7,286 bases of DNA, taken from assembly GCA_947058225.1 (NCBI GenBank), contig CAMSGF010000031.1, positions 1 through 7,286 of the forward strand. The letters run 5' to 3'. The notes under the pieces are model-generated. The model was not told the DNA's origin and made no database searches. It was given only the letters and a program-made list of their open reading frames with translations. This document shows positions 1 through 5,968 of the stretch, one piece after another (within the stretch, counting starts at the first letter, position 1; each line of letters opens with the position of its first letter). The stretch comes from an uncultured Eubacteriaceae bacterium. GTDB lineage: Bacteria; Bacillota; Clostridia; Eubacteriales; Anaerofustaceae. The translations under genes and the position numbers were made by a program.

Positions 1-144
1 ATTAAAAATATAAAATAAATTTATATTTCTATAACATGAGTAAAAAAGATATTTGTTATTTCAAACAAAAAAGATAAAAACTATATACCTTAAAGTAAAA
101 TTTTTATATTATAAAACAAAAAATTCATAAAAATAAATAATTAG
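1..144. other. AT-rich non-coding left edge
   Basis: This stretch is almost entirely A and T. I see no credible gene on either strand. The only ATG-started frame of note (position 36, + strand) gives 13 codons without a ribosome binding site. A TATAAT-like hexamer on the minus strand (108-113) has no matching -35 box. It probably is the spacer beyond the terminator of the acidic membrane-protein gene, leading to whatever gene lies to the left of the window. Confidence 0.6.
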
Positions 145-167
145 AACCACTGGTATAGCCAGTGGTT
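145..167. terminator. 9-bp perfect hairpin, possible terminator
   Basis: The arms AACCACTGG (145-153) and CCAGTGGTT (159-167) are perfectly complementary around a 5-nt loop. The stem can be lengthened by a G-T and two A-T pairs. On the + strand a short T-run (166-169) follows. On the minus strand the tail is T-rich but interrupted. It lies beyond the stronger terminator at 188-216, so the gene upstream does not need it. It could be a backup terminator, the terminator of a + strand gene ending left of the window, or a dispersed hairpin repeat. The structure is certain; the role is not. Confidence 0.5.
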
Positions 168-187
168 TTAGTATTATTAACAATCAC

Positions 188-216
188 AAAAAAAGAGCCA
201 TAATTATGGCTCTTTT
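188..216 (-). terminator. Rho-independent terminator of the acidic membrane-protein gene
   Basis: Positions 191-216 are a perfect 26-nt palindrome with a GAGCC/GGCTC core (arms 191-203 and 204-216; the central bases would form the loop). On the minus strand the stem runs directly into a run of seven T (194-188). It begins 22 nt after the TAA stop at 240-238. This is a textbook intrinsic terminator and marks the end of the transcript carrying the membrane gene. On the + strand only four T follow the stem, so it is mainly directed leftward. Confidence 0.9.
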
Positions 217-237
217 AATAATAATCTTTACTTTATC

Positions 238-2850
238 TTATCCTTTTTGTTTGTCATTATCCTTCTTCCAGAATTTAATTTCAACATCTCCGATTTTCAT
301 TTCAACTTTTTCATAAGGATTTTCTTCTTCAATCGGTTCAGGCTCGATTACTGAAACCTGTTCGGTATCTTCAGTTTCAATTTCACTTACAGCGGAGATA
401 CTTGGGTCATAATCTTTTGCAAGTTCTCTGAGTTCGTTTATATTGGCTGTGTTATATTTACCCTTATCAATTATAATATCATCTTCGTTATCGCCCATAA
501 CTTCACTCACTGCACTTACATCTACATCAGAACTTGTGTCTGAATCCATTATTTCTTCAAGTTCATCACTCGTTGGAAGAGAAGAAGTGTTTTTAATTTC
601 TTCTTTAACTTCTCTTGTTATTTCTTCAATGATTTTTTCCTCTTTAGGTGTTACTTCAAATACCGGCTCAGCTGCCCCTGTTAAAGTATTATCCTTATCA
701 AGCTCTGATAAACTTCCTGAGTTCATAACATAAACCGAACTGTCTTGTAAATCTTCTTTTGATTTTTCTTCTTCTTTAGGTCCTTTTCTGAACTTATAAT
801 TAGGATTTTCAACGATATTTCCGTCTATAATCATAAACGGAGAATCTACATTAACTTTATTATTCATCTCTTCTTGATGCTTAATATGAGAATTAAATGC
901 TTTATCTGCCTCGTCATTTATGTCCTCTTCTTTAAGTTCATTCTGGTTTATATCTTTTACTTTAGGTCTTTCAACCGTTATTTTTTCCGGGCTGTCGTTT
1001 ATTATATCTTCCCTTCTTATTATCGTCTTGGCTTCAGATGCGACTTCTTCTTGTTGAACCTTTCTTACGATTTCATCTAAATCTTCTGTCAAAGGTTCTT
1101 CCTGGTATTCTATAAATTCGATACTTTCAGAATCTTTTGCACCTTCATCTTCCATTTGTTCAAGAACTTCTGTCGGAGTTGTTTCAACAGGTTCAATAGG
1201 TTCGTCATCTCCTAAAACATCTTCAAATGATTGATTTCTCTCTCTTATAGGAGTGAAAGTCCTTGTCATTTGTTTGTCAAGTTCTTCTTCAATCTGCTCT
1301 TCATTTTGAGCCTGTTCTGCCTTAGTGACTCCCGGAACTGCTACTCCAACCGGAACTGCATTTATAGACTCGTTTACGGAAGGAGACGGAGTATCATTTA
1401 TCATATTTAAAGCAGAAATATCCGGCATCTCAAATATGTCATCAGATGAATTTAAGTCTTGGTCGATACTTTCATCATCTTCAATATCGTTCATATTATC
1501 ATCAAATACTGAATTGTATAAATCATCAACTTCATCTTCTATTTCCATTTCAATATCCTGTTCATCTTCATCTATAACATCAGGCTCTTCTATTGCCACT
1601 TCTTCATCTGTTATATCTTCATTTTCATCTTGTGCATCAATTTCATCTGCTTGAGGTTGTTCAATATCGTCAAATTCATCTTCTATCGTATTTAATGTAT
1701 CTTCAATGTTATCCATTTCCTCTTGTAAAATAGCATCGCTGTCTTCAAAGATACTCTCTTCTTGTGTATTATCTTCCTCTTCTTCAACTTGTTCGTCATC
1801 GCTTTCTTGTTCTTCTAAATCTTCTTCAAATGAAAATTCCTCTTCATCTTCATAAGGAAGGCTTTGTTCATCATCTTGATTTATTCCAAGGTCGGAAAGT
1901 TCCTGGTCAATCTTTTCAATATCCCCTTCAACAAAAGCATCTAATATTTCTCCGTCCACATCATCTTCAAAGTTTGCGATAAAATCATCGTCTGTGTCTG
2001 AAATATTTTCTGCTTCCTGTTCAAATTCAGCTTCATCTTCTACAGGGATGATTTCTTCTGCTTCATCTTCTTCATCAAAGACGTCTATTGGAATGTCCTC
2101 TTCTTCAATATTTTCATCTATCGGCTTCACTTCATCTTCTTCAACAGGACCGTATCCAAATTCCCCAAGCTGTTCTCTTATATCTTCCAAAGAGTTAGTC
2201 TGCCTTGCCTGTTGTATACCTTCTAAAATAGGCATTGTAGGGACAGGGTCTTCACTTGATGAATCTGCATTTTCTTCACTTAAATATTTTTCATACTGTG
2301 CTTCATCGATATATGTGTAAATTAAAGCATTTTGAAGAATTGCAAATGTCGATATTGCCATAACCAAAGTTCCGGGGCTTATAACCTGTCTGAATATAGA
2401 TACAAGAGGAATAGGAATTATCCCCCCAAGAAACGCTAACTTCGTGCTTGAGGATGCAGCCACGACAGTCGCCGCAAATCTCGTCAAATATCCTTCTCCC
2501 AAATGAGCTATGCTAAGAGCTGATGGGTTTAAAGGCATCTTTGCCTGATTTATGAATATTACAACGAAGTTTAAAAGTCCGCCTGCAAGCAATAAGTACA
2601 TCCATATATTATCTAAATTAAAGAATATACATACGAATAGCAATATATAAGCTATTACCATAATTAAGAATGCATTGTTTGTGATTAATGATATTTGGAG
2701 CAGCTGTCCTGCCTGCAATGCAAGGAATAATAAAATTGGAACTAGGAACAACCACCAACACTTTATTCCCCCGTTGAACAGATTTTTAATACTGCCGCCT
2801 CTGATCAATCCTATTATTAAGGAGATAATAGCAACTAAAATGATAAACAT
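238..2850 (-). CDS. DUF5317-like membrane protein with giant acidic cytoplasmic tail
   Basis: The function is unknown. The predicted protein has 870 residues from the ATG at 2850. Residues 1-183 form a membrane module with hydrophobic segments at about 1-17, 31-50, 60-77, 82-101 and 160-179. The pattern (RGGS-type loop after helix 1, KMP after helix 4, then GGIIPIP and SPGTLVMAIS) resembles DUF5317 proteins of Clostridia, recalled as roughly 180-200 residues. Basic residues after helix 1 and five helices put the tail in the cytoplasm (inference). Residues 184-870 are low-complexity and acidic: residues 331-360 contain 19 Asp/Glu. The tail also has heptad-like stretches (about 300-323 and 374-397), less acidic islands (about 488-511, 528-541, 671-692), two SAVSE motifs and a Lys/Trp-containing C-terminal patch. 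A GTG 21 nt upstream is in frame, but the ribosome binding site fits the ATG. The gene lies 178 bp after hpf and ends at a strong terminator. It could be a scaffold or a charged sink; neither is shown. Confidence 0.8.
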   Translation of the reverse strand: MFIILVAIISLIIGLIRGGSIKNLFNGGIKCWWLFLVPILLFLALQAGQLLQISLITNNAFLIMVIAYILLFVCIFFNLDNIWMYLLLAGGLLNFVVIFINQAKMPLNPSALSIAHLGEGYLTRFAATVVAASSSTKLAFLGGIIPIPLVSIFRQVISPGTLVMAISTFAILQNALIYTYIDEAQYEKYLSEENADSSSEDPVPTMPILEGIQQARQTNSLEDIREQLGEFGYGPVEEDEVKPIDENIEEEDIPIDVFDEEDEAEEIIPVEDEAEFEQEAENISDTDDDFIANFEDDVDGEILDAFVEGDIEKIDQELSDLGINQDDEQSLPYEDEEEFSFEEDLEEQESDDEQVEEEEDNTQEESIFEDSDAILQEEMDNIEDTLNTIEDEFDDIEQPQADEIDAQDENEDITDEEVAIEEPDVIDEDEQDIEMEIEDEVDDLYNSVFDDNMNDIEDDESIDQDLNSSDDIFEMPDISALNMINDTPSPSVNESINAVPVGVAVPGVTKAEQAQNEEQIEEELDKQMTRTFTPIRERNQSFEDVLGDDEPIEPVETTPTEVLEQMEDEGAKDSESIEFIEYQEEPLTEDLDEIVRKVQQEEVASEAKTIIRREDIINDSPEKITVERPKVKDINQNELKEEDINDEADKAFNSHIKHQEEMNNKVNVDSPFMIIDGNIVENPNYKFRKGPKEEEKSKEDLQDSSVYVMNSGSLSELDKDNTLTGAAEPVFEVTPKEEKIIEEITREVKEEIKNTSSLPTSDELEEIMDSDTSSDVDVSAVSEVMGDNEDDIIIDKGKYNTANINELRELAKDYDPSISAVSEIETEDTEQVSVIEPEPIEEENPYEKVEMKIGDVEIKFWKKDNDKQKG

Positions 2851-2856
2851 AACGAT

Positions 2857-2863
2857 TTCCTTT
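2857..2863 (-). promoter_or_regulatory. Ribosome binding site deciding the start of the membrane gene
   Basis: AAAGGAA on the minus strand lies 7 nt before the ATG at 2850-2848. The longer reading frame opens with a GTG at 2871, but this Shine-Dalgarno sequence would then lie inside the coding region. The ATG product also starts directly with a hydrophobic helix (MFIILVAI). The ATG is therefore preferred. Confidence 0.8.
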
Positions 2864-2933
2864 CTTAGCACAAGTTTTATACAAATTTTCTAAACATAAA
2901 CAAATTAATCATATTTTAAGGTAATTATAAAAT

Positions 2934-2973
2934 AAATGTAGTACCTAAAATGACATTGTTAGATACTACATTT
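2934..2973. terminator. Long imperfect inverted repeat between hpf and the membrane gene
   Basis: The arms AAATGTAGTA (2934-2943) and TACTACATTT (2964-2973) pair perfectly. After one C-A mismatch, four more pairs (2945-2948 with 2959-2962) extend the stem to 14 of 15. It starts about 55 nt after the hpf stop. On the minus strand a T-rich but interrupted tail follows. On the + strand a T8 run (2979-2986) follows after a few bases. The likeliest reading is a weak terminator or attenuator between hpf and the membrane gene; an operator is an alternative. Confidence 0.4.
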
Positions 2974-2999
2974 TAACATTTTTTTTCAATTAATTACAA
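2970..2999 (-). promoter_or_regulatory. Candidate promoter for the membrane gene
   Basis: On the minus strand TTGTAA (2999-2994) is followed after 18 nt by TAAAAT (2975-2970), matching 4 of 6 and 5 of 6 consensus bases. Transcription would begin near 2963, placing most of the inverted repeat at 2934-2973 at or just after the start of the transcript. A perfect TATAAT at 2929-2924 is an alternative -10, but I see no good -35 for it. AT-rich DNA yields such matches by chance, so this is tentative. Confidence 0.3.
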
Positions 3000-3028
3000 G
3001 CCTTTTTGATAATAATTTGCAAATAATA

Positions 3029-3547
3029 TTAAAATTCAGGCTCGATAAGTCCATATTGACCGTCTTTTCTCTTATAAATTACATTTATAACTTCCGTATC
3101 GGCATTTAAAAATACAAAAAACATATGACCTAAAAGCTCCATTTGTAAACTCGCTTCTTCCGGACTCATAGGCTTTACACCGAATTTCTTGCTCCTTACA
3201 ATTTTACTTTCTTCTTCCTCTATGATTTCTTCTTCCGTTTCATAACGAATAGAATCATTTAGTCTGCTTTGAAGTTTGTTTTTAAACTTTTTAAGCTGAA
3301 TTTCCATTTTATACATCGCTTTATCAAAGGCAGTCCTTACATCTTTATCGGTTGTTTCCACTCTTAAATAAGTCGATGCGACGTGTAAGGTAATTTCCGT
3401 TGTAACAAGCCCCCTGAGTTCACTTATGACTACATTTGCCTGATAGTCACGAGGAAAATACTTCTCTAATTTTAGAACTCTTTTCTCAATATACTCCTTT
3501 ACCTCTTCATCCTTTGCATAATTCTTGAAATAAATATCGCATTTCAT
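3029..3547 (-). CDS. hpf: Ribosome hibernation promoting factor, long form
   Basis: This 172-residue protein is a complete long HPF (YvyD/RaiA family), a cytoplasmic factor that binds the 30S subunit and dimerises ribosomes into inactive 100S particles under stress or in stationary phase. The N-terminal domain (about 1-100) has the family pattern, with EKYF near residue 30 and a basic helix KMEIQLKKFKNKL around 80-92. An acidic linker (about 103-114) follows. The C-terminal dimerisation domain (about 116-170) has the conserved blocks KPMSPEEASLQMELLGH, FFVFLNADT and YKRKDGQYGLIEP. Length is typical of the long form. The ATG at 3547 is preceded by a good ribosome binding site. In many Firmicutes hpf lies next to comF and secA; here neither is present, and the neighbours are recD2 and an acidic-tailed membrane protein. 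It probably has its own promoter. Confidence 0.95.
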   Translation of the reverse strand: MKCDIYFKNYAKDEEVKEYIEKRVLKLEKYFPRDYQANVVISELRGLVTTEITLHVASTYLRVETTDKDVRTAFDKAMYKMEIQLKKFKNKLQSRLNDSIRYETEEEIIEEEESKIVRSKKFGVKPMSPEEASLQMELLGHMFFVFLNADTEVINVIYKRKDGQYGLIEPEF

Positions 3548-3555
3548 AGCAAATA

Positions 3556-3562
3556 CCTCACT
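3556..3562 (-). promoter_or_regulatory. Ribosome binding site of hpf
   Basis: AGTGAGG on the minus strand lies 8 nt before the hpf ATG (3547-3545) and supports that start. It is only 5 nt downstream of the leader hairpin at 3568-3592, so folding of that hairpin could influence access to it. Confidence 0.8.
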
Positions 3563-3567
3563 TTCTC

Positions 3568-3592
3568 TTAAATCTTTATCAAAAAGATTTAA
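3568..3592 (-). repeat. 10-bp perfect inverted repeat upstream of the hpf ribosome binding site
   Basis: The arms TTAAATCTTT (3568-3577) and AAAGATTTAA (3583-3592) are perfectly complementary around the 5-nt loop ATCAA. It lies just upstream of the hpf ribosome binding site and overlaps the candidate -10 box at 3589-3594. If transcription starts further upstream it would form an AU-rich leader hairpin. If it starts at the -10 proposed here, it is more likely a protein-binding operator. No T-run follows, so it is not a terminator. Confidence 0.55.
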
Positions 3593-3617
3593 TATTATTG
3601 TTTAATTAAACTTACAA
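3589..3617 (-). promoter_or_regulatory. Candidate hpf promoter with palindromic spacer
   Basis: On the minus strand TTGTAA (3617-3612) and TATTAA (3594-3589) are separated by exactly 17 nt, each matching 4 of 6 consensus bases. The spacer contains a perfect 12-bp palindrome, GTTTAATTAAAC (3600-3611), a typical place for a repressor site. In Bacillus, yvyD is controlled by stress and transition-phase sigma factors; I cannot recognise such a promoter here. The assignment is tentative because the region is AT-rich. Confidence 0.35.
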
Positions 3618-3662
3618 AAAATAAAATATAAGAAACTTAAAATTTTTTTTATTGTAAGATAA

Positions 3663-3686
3663 TTGCTAAACTGAATTTTTTAACAA
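3663..3686 (-). terminator. Weak hairpin after recD2
   Basis: On the minus strand TTGTTAAA (3686-3679) and TTTAGCAA (3670-3663) can pair over 8 bp including one G-U pair, around an 8-nt loop. It starts 20 nt after the recD2 stop. No clear T-run follows directly; a T-tract on the other strand (3643-3650) appears as an A-tract in this direction. It may be a weak end signal for recD2, but chance pairing in AT-rich DNA is possible. The rest of the 158-bp gap holds only the hpf control region and a 7-bp inverted repeat (CTTACAA at 3611-3617, TTGTAAG at 3652-3658). Confidence 0.25.
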
Positions 3687-3705
3687 AGTAATTTACACCT
3701 ATATT

Positions 3706-5916
3706 TTACACCAATGCGGTGAGTTTTTCAACTAAAGTTGTGTTTCGTTTACTTTTTTGCACATTTTTAATCATTTGTGAAAGAGCATTTTTTTCTCCAA
3801 CCAAAATAACCATATCCTTAGCCCTTGTTATCGCAGTATATAAAAGGTTTCTCGTTAAAAATCCATAATATCCGGAAAAGACGGGTATTATAACAGCCTT
3901 AAATTCGCTTCCCTGACTTTTATGAACTGTGGTCGCATAGGCTAAATTTATCTGTGCCATAAGTTCAAACGGATATGAGGTTATCTTATCATCGTCAAAA
4001 AGAATTTCAACCGAATTTGTATTCTTATCCACTCTTTGTATTATTCCCATCTCCCCGTTGTAAATTCCCATACCCGATTTACCGGTTTTCTGATTTTTCC
4101 ATTTAATCATATAGTCATTTCTCATTTGCATAATTTTGTCATTTGCCCTGTAAGTATACCCCGCAAATGTGACTTCTTCCTGATTATAATCTGTTTTAGG
4201 GTTTAAAATTTTTTGAAGTTCATGATTTAATTCAATGACTCCCGCTGTCCCTTTTTTAAGGGGTGAAATTATCTGAACATCGTCTGTTAAGTCGTATTTC
4301 CTGAGTGGATTTTTAAAATGATTTTCTATTATGCCATATATTCTCCTCGCAATTTTACTTTGAGTTACGGCTTCAACAAAGAAAAAGTCTGTCGACTTGG
4401 TATTTAAGTCTATCATATTTCCCTTGTTTATTTCGTGAGCGTTATACACTATCATACTCTTTTCACTCTGCCTGTGAATTGTATCAAGGCGTATCACATT
4501 GAAAATATTTGAATTTATGAGGTCGGATAGTACATTCCCTGCCCCGACTGATGGGAGCTGGTCCACATCACCTACAAAAATCAAATGTGAATCTTCCCTT
4601 ACTGCCTTTAGAAAATGAAATAACAAAGTGATATCGACCATACTCATTTCATCAACTATTATATAGTCCGTATCAAGTTTATTTTCTTCATTTTTCCCAA
4701 AAGACAAAAAGTTATTTTCTCCCCCATACTCATATTCTAAAAGGCGGTGTATGGTTTTTGCTTCGTTTTCTGTCGCTTCACTCATCCTCTTTGCAGCCCT
4801 GCCCGTTGGAGCAGTCAGGATATACTTTTTATTTATATCACCTAAAATATATATAATCGCATTTATTATAGTCGTCTTTCCCGTTCCGGGCCCCCCTGTA
4901 ATAATTGAAACCTTATTATTTATTGCATTTATTACGGCATCCTTTTGCTTTTTATCAAGTTTTATACCGTTTTTATCTTCAAATTTATTTATTAAATTAT
5001 CAAAATCTATTTCTTTTTTATCAAAGCCAAAACAATCAAGCCTTATAAGCATCTTCGCACTCTCTGTTTCAGCGTGATAAAGCTCTGGGGAAAAGCACCT
5101 GCTTTCATTGTCAAATGTTTCTAAAATTATGCTGCCGTTATCTATTAATATATCGATATTATACGTAACTATTTCCGGGTCGACAAATAATAACTTTGCC
5201 GCCTCTTCAACAAGCTTTTCCTTTATTATGTAACAATCTCCGTTCCTGAAGTTTTCCTTTAATATGTGTTTTATCCCACTCGTTACCCTATAAGGAGAAC
5301 TCATCTCAATTCCAACAGACATCGCTATTTTATCCGCCCTTTGAAAGCCTATCCCGTATATGTCATCTATTAAGGCATATGGATTGTTTGTAATGACCTG
5401 AAGTGTTTTTTCGTGGTATTCGTTATAAAGCTTTTTTGCGTAATTTGGTTTTATATCGAATTTACCAAGCTCCATTATTACATCTCTTATATTTTCCTGC
5501 TTGTTAAAATATGCACTTGCAAGAAGAGCCGTCTTTTTCCCTATCCCCTTTACCTTTGTAAGCTGTTCGGGGTGGTTTCCTATTATCTCTAAAGTTTTGT
5601 CCCCAAAGCAGTCTATTATCTCCCTTGCCTTTTTAGGACCAATCCCCGGCAACATTCCGCTCGATATATAAGAAAATATGCTGTCCTCGTCTTTTGGGGT
5701 TGACATATCTATTGTCTGCACCTGAAACTGCCTTCCGTATTTTTGATTTTCAACAAATTTCCCACTCGCTTCTATTTTAAGTCCGACACTTATATTTGCA
5801 AAATTCCCAACAATAGTAAGCAATTTTTCATCTGTTTCAATGCTCGCCACCGTATAAAAATTTTGTTCATTACGAAATATTATTTTTTCAACCGTTCCGC
5901 TAACTGTTTCGTTCAT
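3706..5916 (-). CDS. recD2: RecD2-type ATP-dependent DNA helicase
   Basis: This 736-residue protein is a complete RecD2 (YrrC/RecD-like), a 5'-3' superfamily 1B DNA helicase that acts without RecBC and is linked to replication-fork maintenance, recombination and repair. The N-terminal part (about 4-70) is OB-like. Helix-hairpin-helix motifs follow at LPGIGPKKA (89-97), VKGIGKKTA (122-130) and YGIGFQRADKIA (187-198). Helicase motifs are intact: Walker A GGPGTGKT (341-348), motif Ia TAPTGRAAKRM (368-378), motif II VDEMSMVD (421-428), motif III FVGDVDQLPSVG (447-458), motif IV LDTIHRQ (477-483), motif V ATTVHKSQGSEF (661-672) and motif VI YTAITRAKD (693-701). Length is normal for Firmicute RecD2. 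The ATG at 5916 has GAGGT at 5926-5922, and no in-frame start lies just before it. It follows yifB by 52 bp with no terminator, so co-transcription is possible. Distinguished from RecD of RecBCD by the long N-terminal HhH region. Confidence 0.95.
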   Translation of the reverse strand: MNETVSGTVEKIIFRNEQNFYTVASIETDEKLLTIVGNFANISVGLKIEASGKFVENQKYGRQFQVQTIDMSTPKDEDSIFSYISSGMLPGIGPKKAREIIDCFGDKTLEIIGNHPEQLTKVKGIGKKTALLASAYFNKQENIRDVIMELGKFDIKPNYAKKLYNEYHEKTLQVITNNPYALIDDIYGIGFQRADKIAMSVGIEMSSPYRVTSGIKHILKENFRNGDCYIIKEKLVEEAAKLLFVDPEIVTYNIDILIDNGSIILETFDNESRCFSPELYHAETESAKMLIRLDCFGFDKKEIDFDNLINKFEDKNGIKLDKKQKDAVINAINNKVSIITGGPGTGKTTIINAIIYILGDINKKYILTAPTGRAAKRMSEATENEAKTIHRLLEYEYGGENNFLSFGKNEENKLDTDYIIVDEMSMVDITLLFHFLKAVREDSHLIFVGDVDQLPSVGAGNVLSDLINSNIFNVIRLDTIHRQSEKSMIVYNAHEINKGNMIDLNTKSTDFFFVEAVTQSKIARRIYGIIENHFKNPLRKYDLTDDVQIISPLKKGTAGVIELNHELQKILNPKTDYNQEEVTFAGYTYRANDKIMQMRNDYMIKWKNQKTGKSGMGIYNGEMGIIQRVDKNTNSVEILFDDDKITSYPFELMAQINLAYATTVHKSQGSEFKAVIIPVFSGYYGFLTRNLLYTAITRAKDMVILVGEKNALSQMIKNVQKSKRNTTLVEKLTALV

Positions 5917-5932
5917 AATTTACCTCATATGT

Positions 5933-5941
5933 ATTATATCA
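5933..5941 (-). promoter_or_regulatory. Extended -10 promoter element before recD2
   Basis: TGATATAAT on the minus strand is a perfect TATAAT hexamer with a TG one base upstream, the extended -10 form that can work without a good -35 box. No convincing -35 is visible. Initiation would fall near 5926, leaving only about ten bases before the ATG and overlapping the ribosome binding site, so the leader would be unusually short. recD2 may therefore rely on read-through from yifB, with this element minor or coincidental. Confidence 0.35.
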
Positions 5942-5968
5942 CAGTTTCTTTGTTTATTAAATAAATGA

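Noticed and set aside
36..77. Thirteen-codon + strand frame (MSKKDICYFKQKR)
   Set aside because: It has no ribosome binding site, is very short, and lies in AT-rich DNA where such frames arise by chance.
108..113. TATAAT-like box on the minus strand that could drive a gene left of the window
   Set aside because: There is no credible -35 at a suitable distance and such hexamers are frequent in this AT-rich stretch.
874..1080. + strand frame encoding a Phe/Tyr-rich hydrophobic peptide
   Set aside because: It is antisense to the acidic-tail gene, has no plausible ribosome binding site and is explained as a shadow frame.
1540..1850. Repetitive TCTTC/TCATC pattern suggesting a tandem repeat or CRISPR-like array
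   Set aside because: There is no fixed repeat unit or spacer length; the pattern follows from repeated Glu/Asp codons in the acidic tail.
443..2320. Several + strand open frames (443-733, 1325-1654, 1764-1982, 1994-2320) encoding Ser/Leu-rich peptides
   Set aside because: They lie opposite the acidic tail; GAA/GAT-rich coding DNA reads as Ser/Leu-rich sequence on the other strand. No ribosome binding sites or family resemblance were seen.
2851..2871. GTG start at 2871 for the membrane protein
   Set aside because: The Shine-Dalgarno sequence lies downstream of it and is correctly spaced for the ATG at 2850; the added seven residues (MLRKEIV) have no support.
2675..2893. + strand frame opposite the membrane module
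   Set aside because: It overlaps the start of a well-supported gene and ends in its upstream region; no family features were seen.
2979..2986. T8 run (and another at 3643-3650) as possible phase-variation tracts
   Set aside because: Both are intergenic, do not alter a reading frame, and are unremarkable for this base composition.
4751..5077. + strand frame encoding a hydrophobic peptide opposite the RecD2 Walker A region
   Set aside because: RecD2 motifs are fully intact on the minus strand; this is an antisense shadow. The same applies to 5743-5964, 5992-6174 and 6702-6980.
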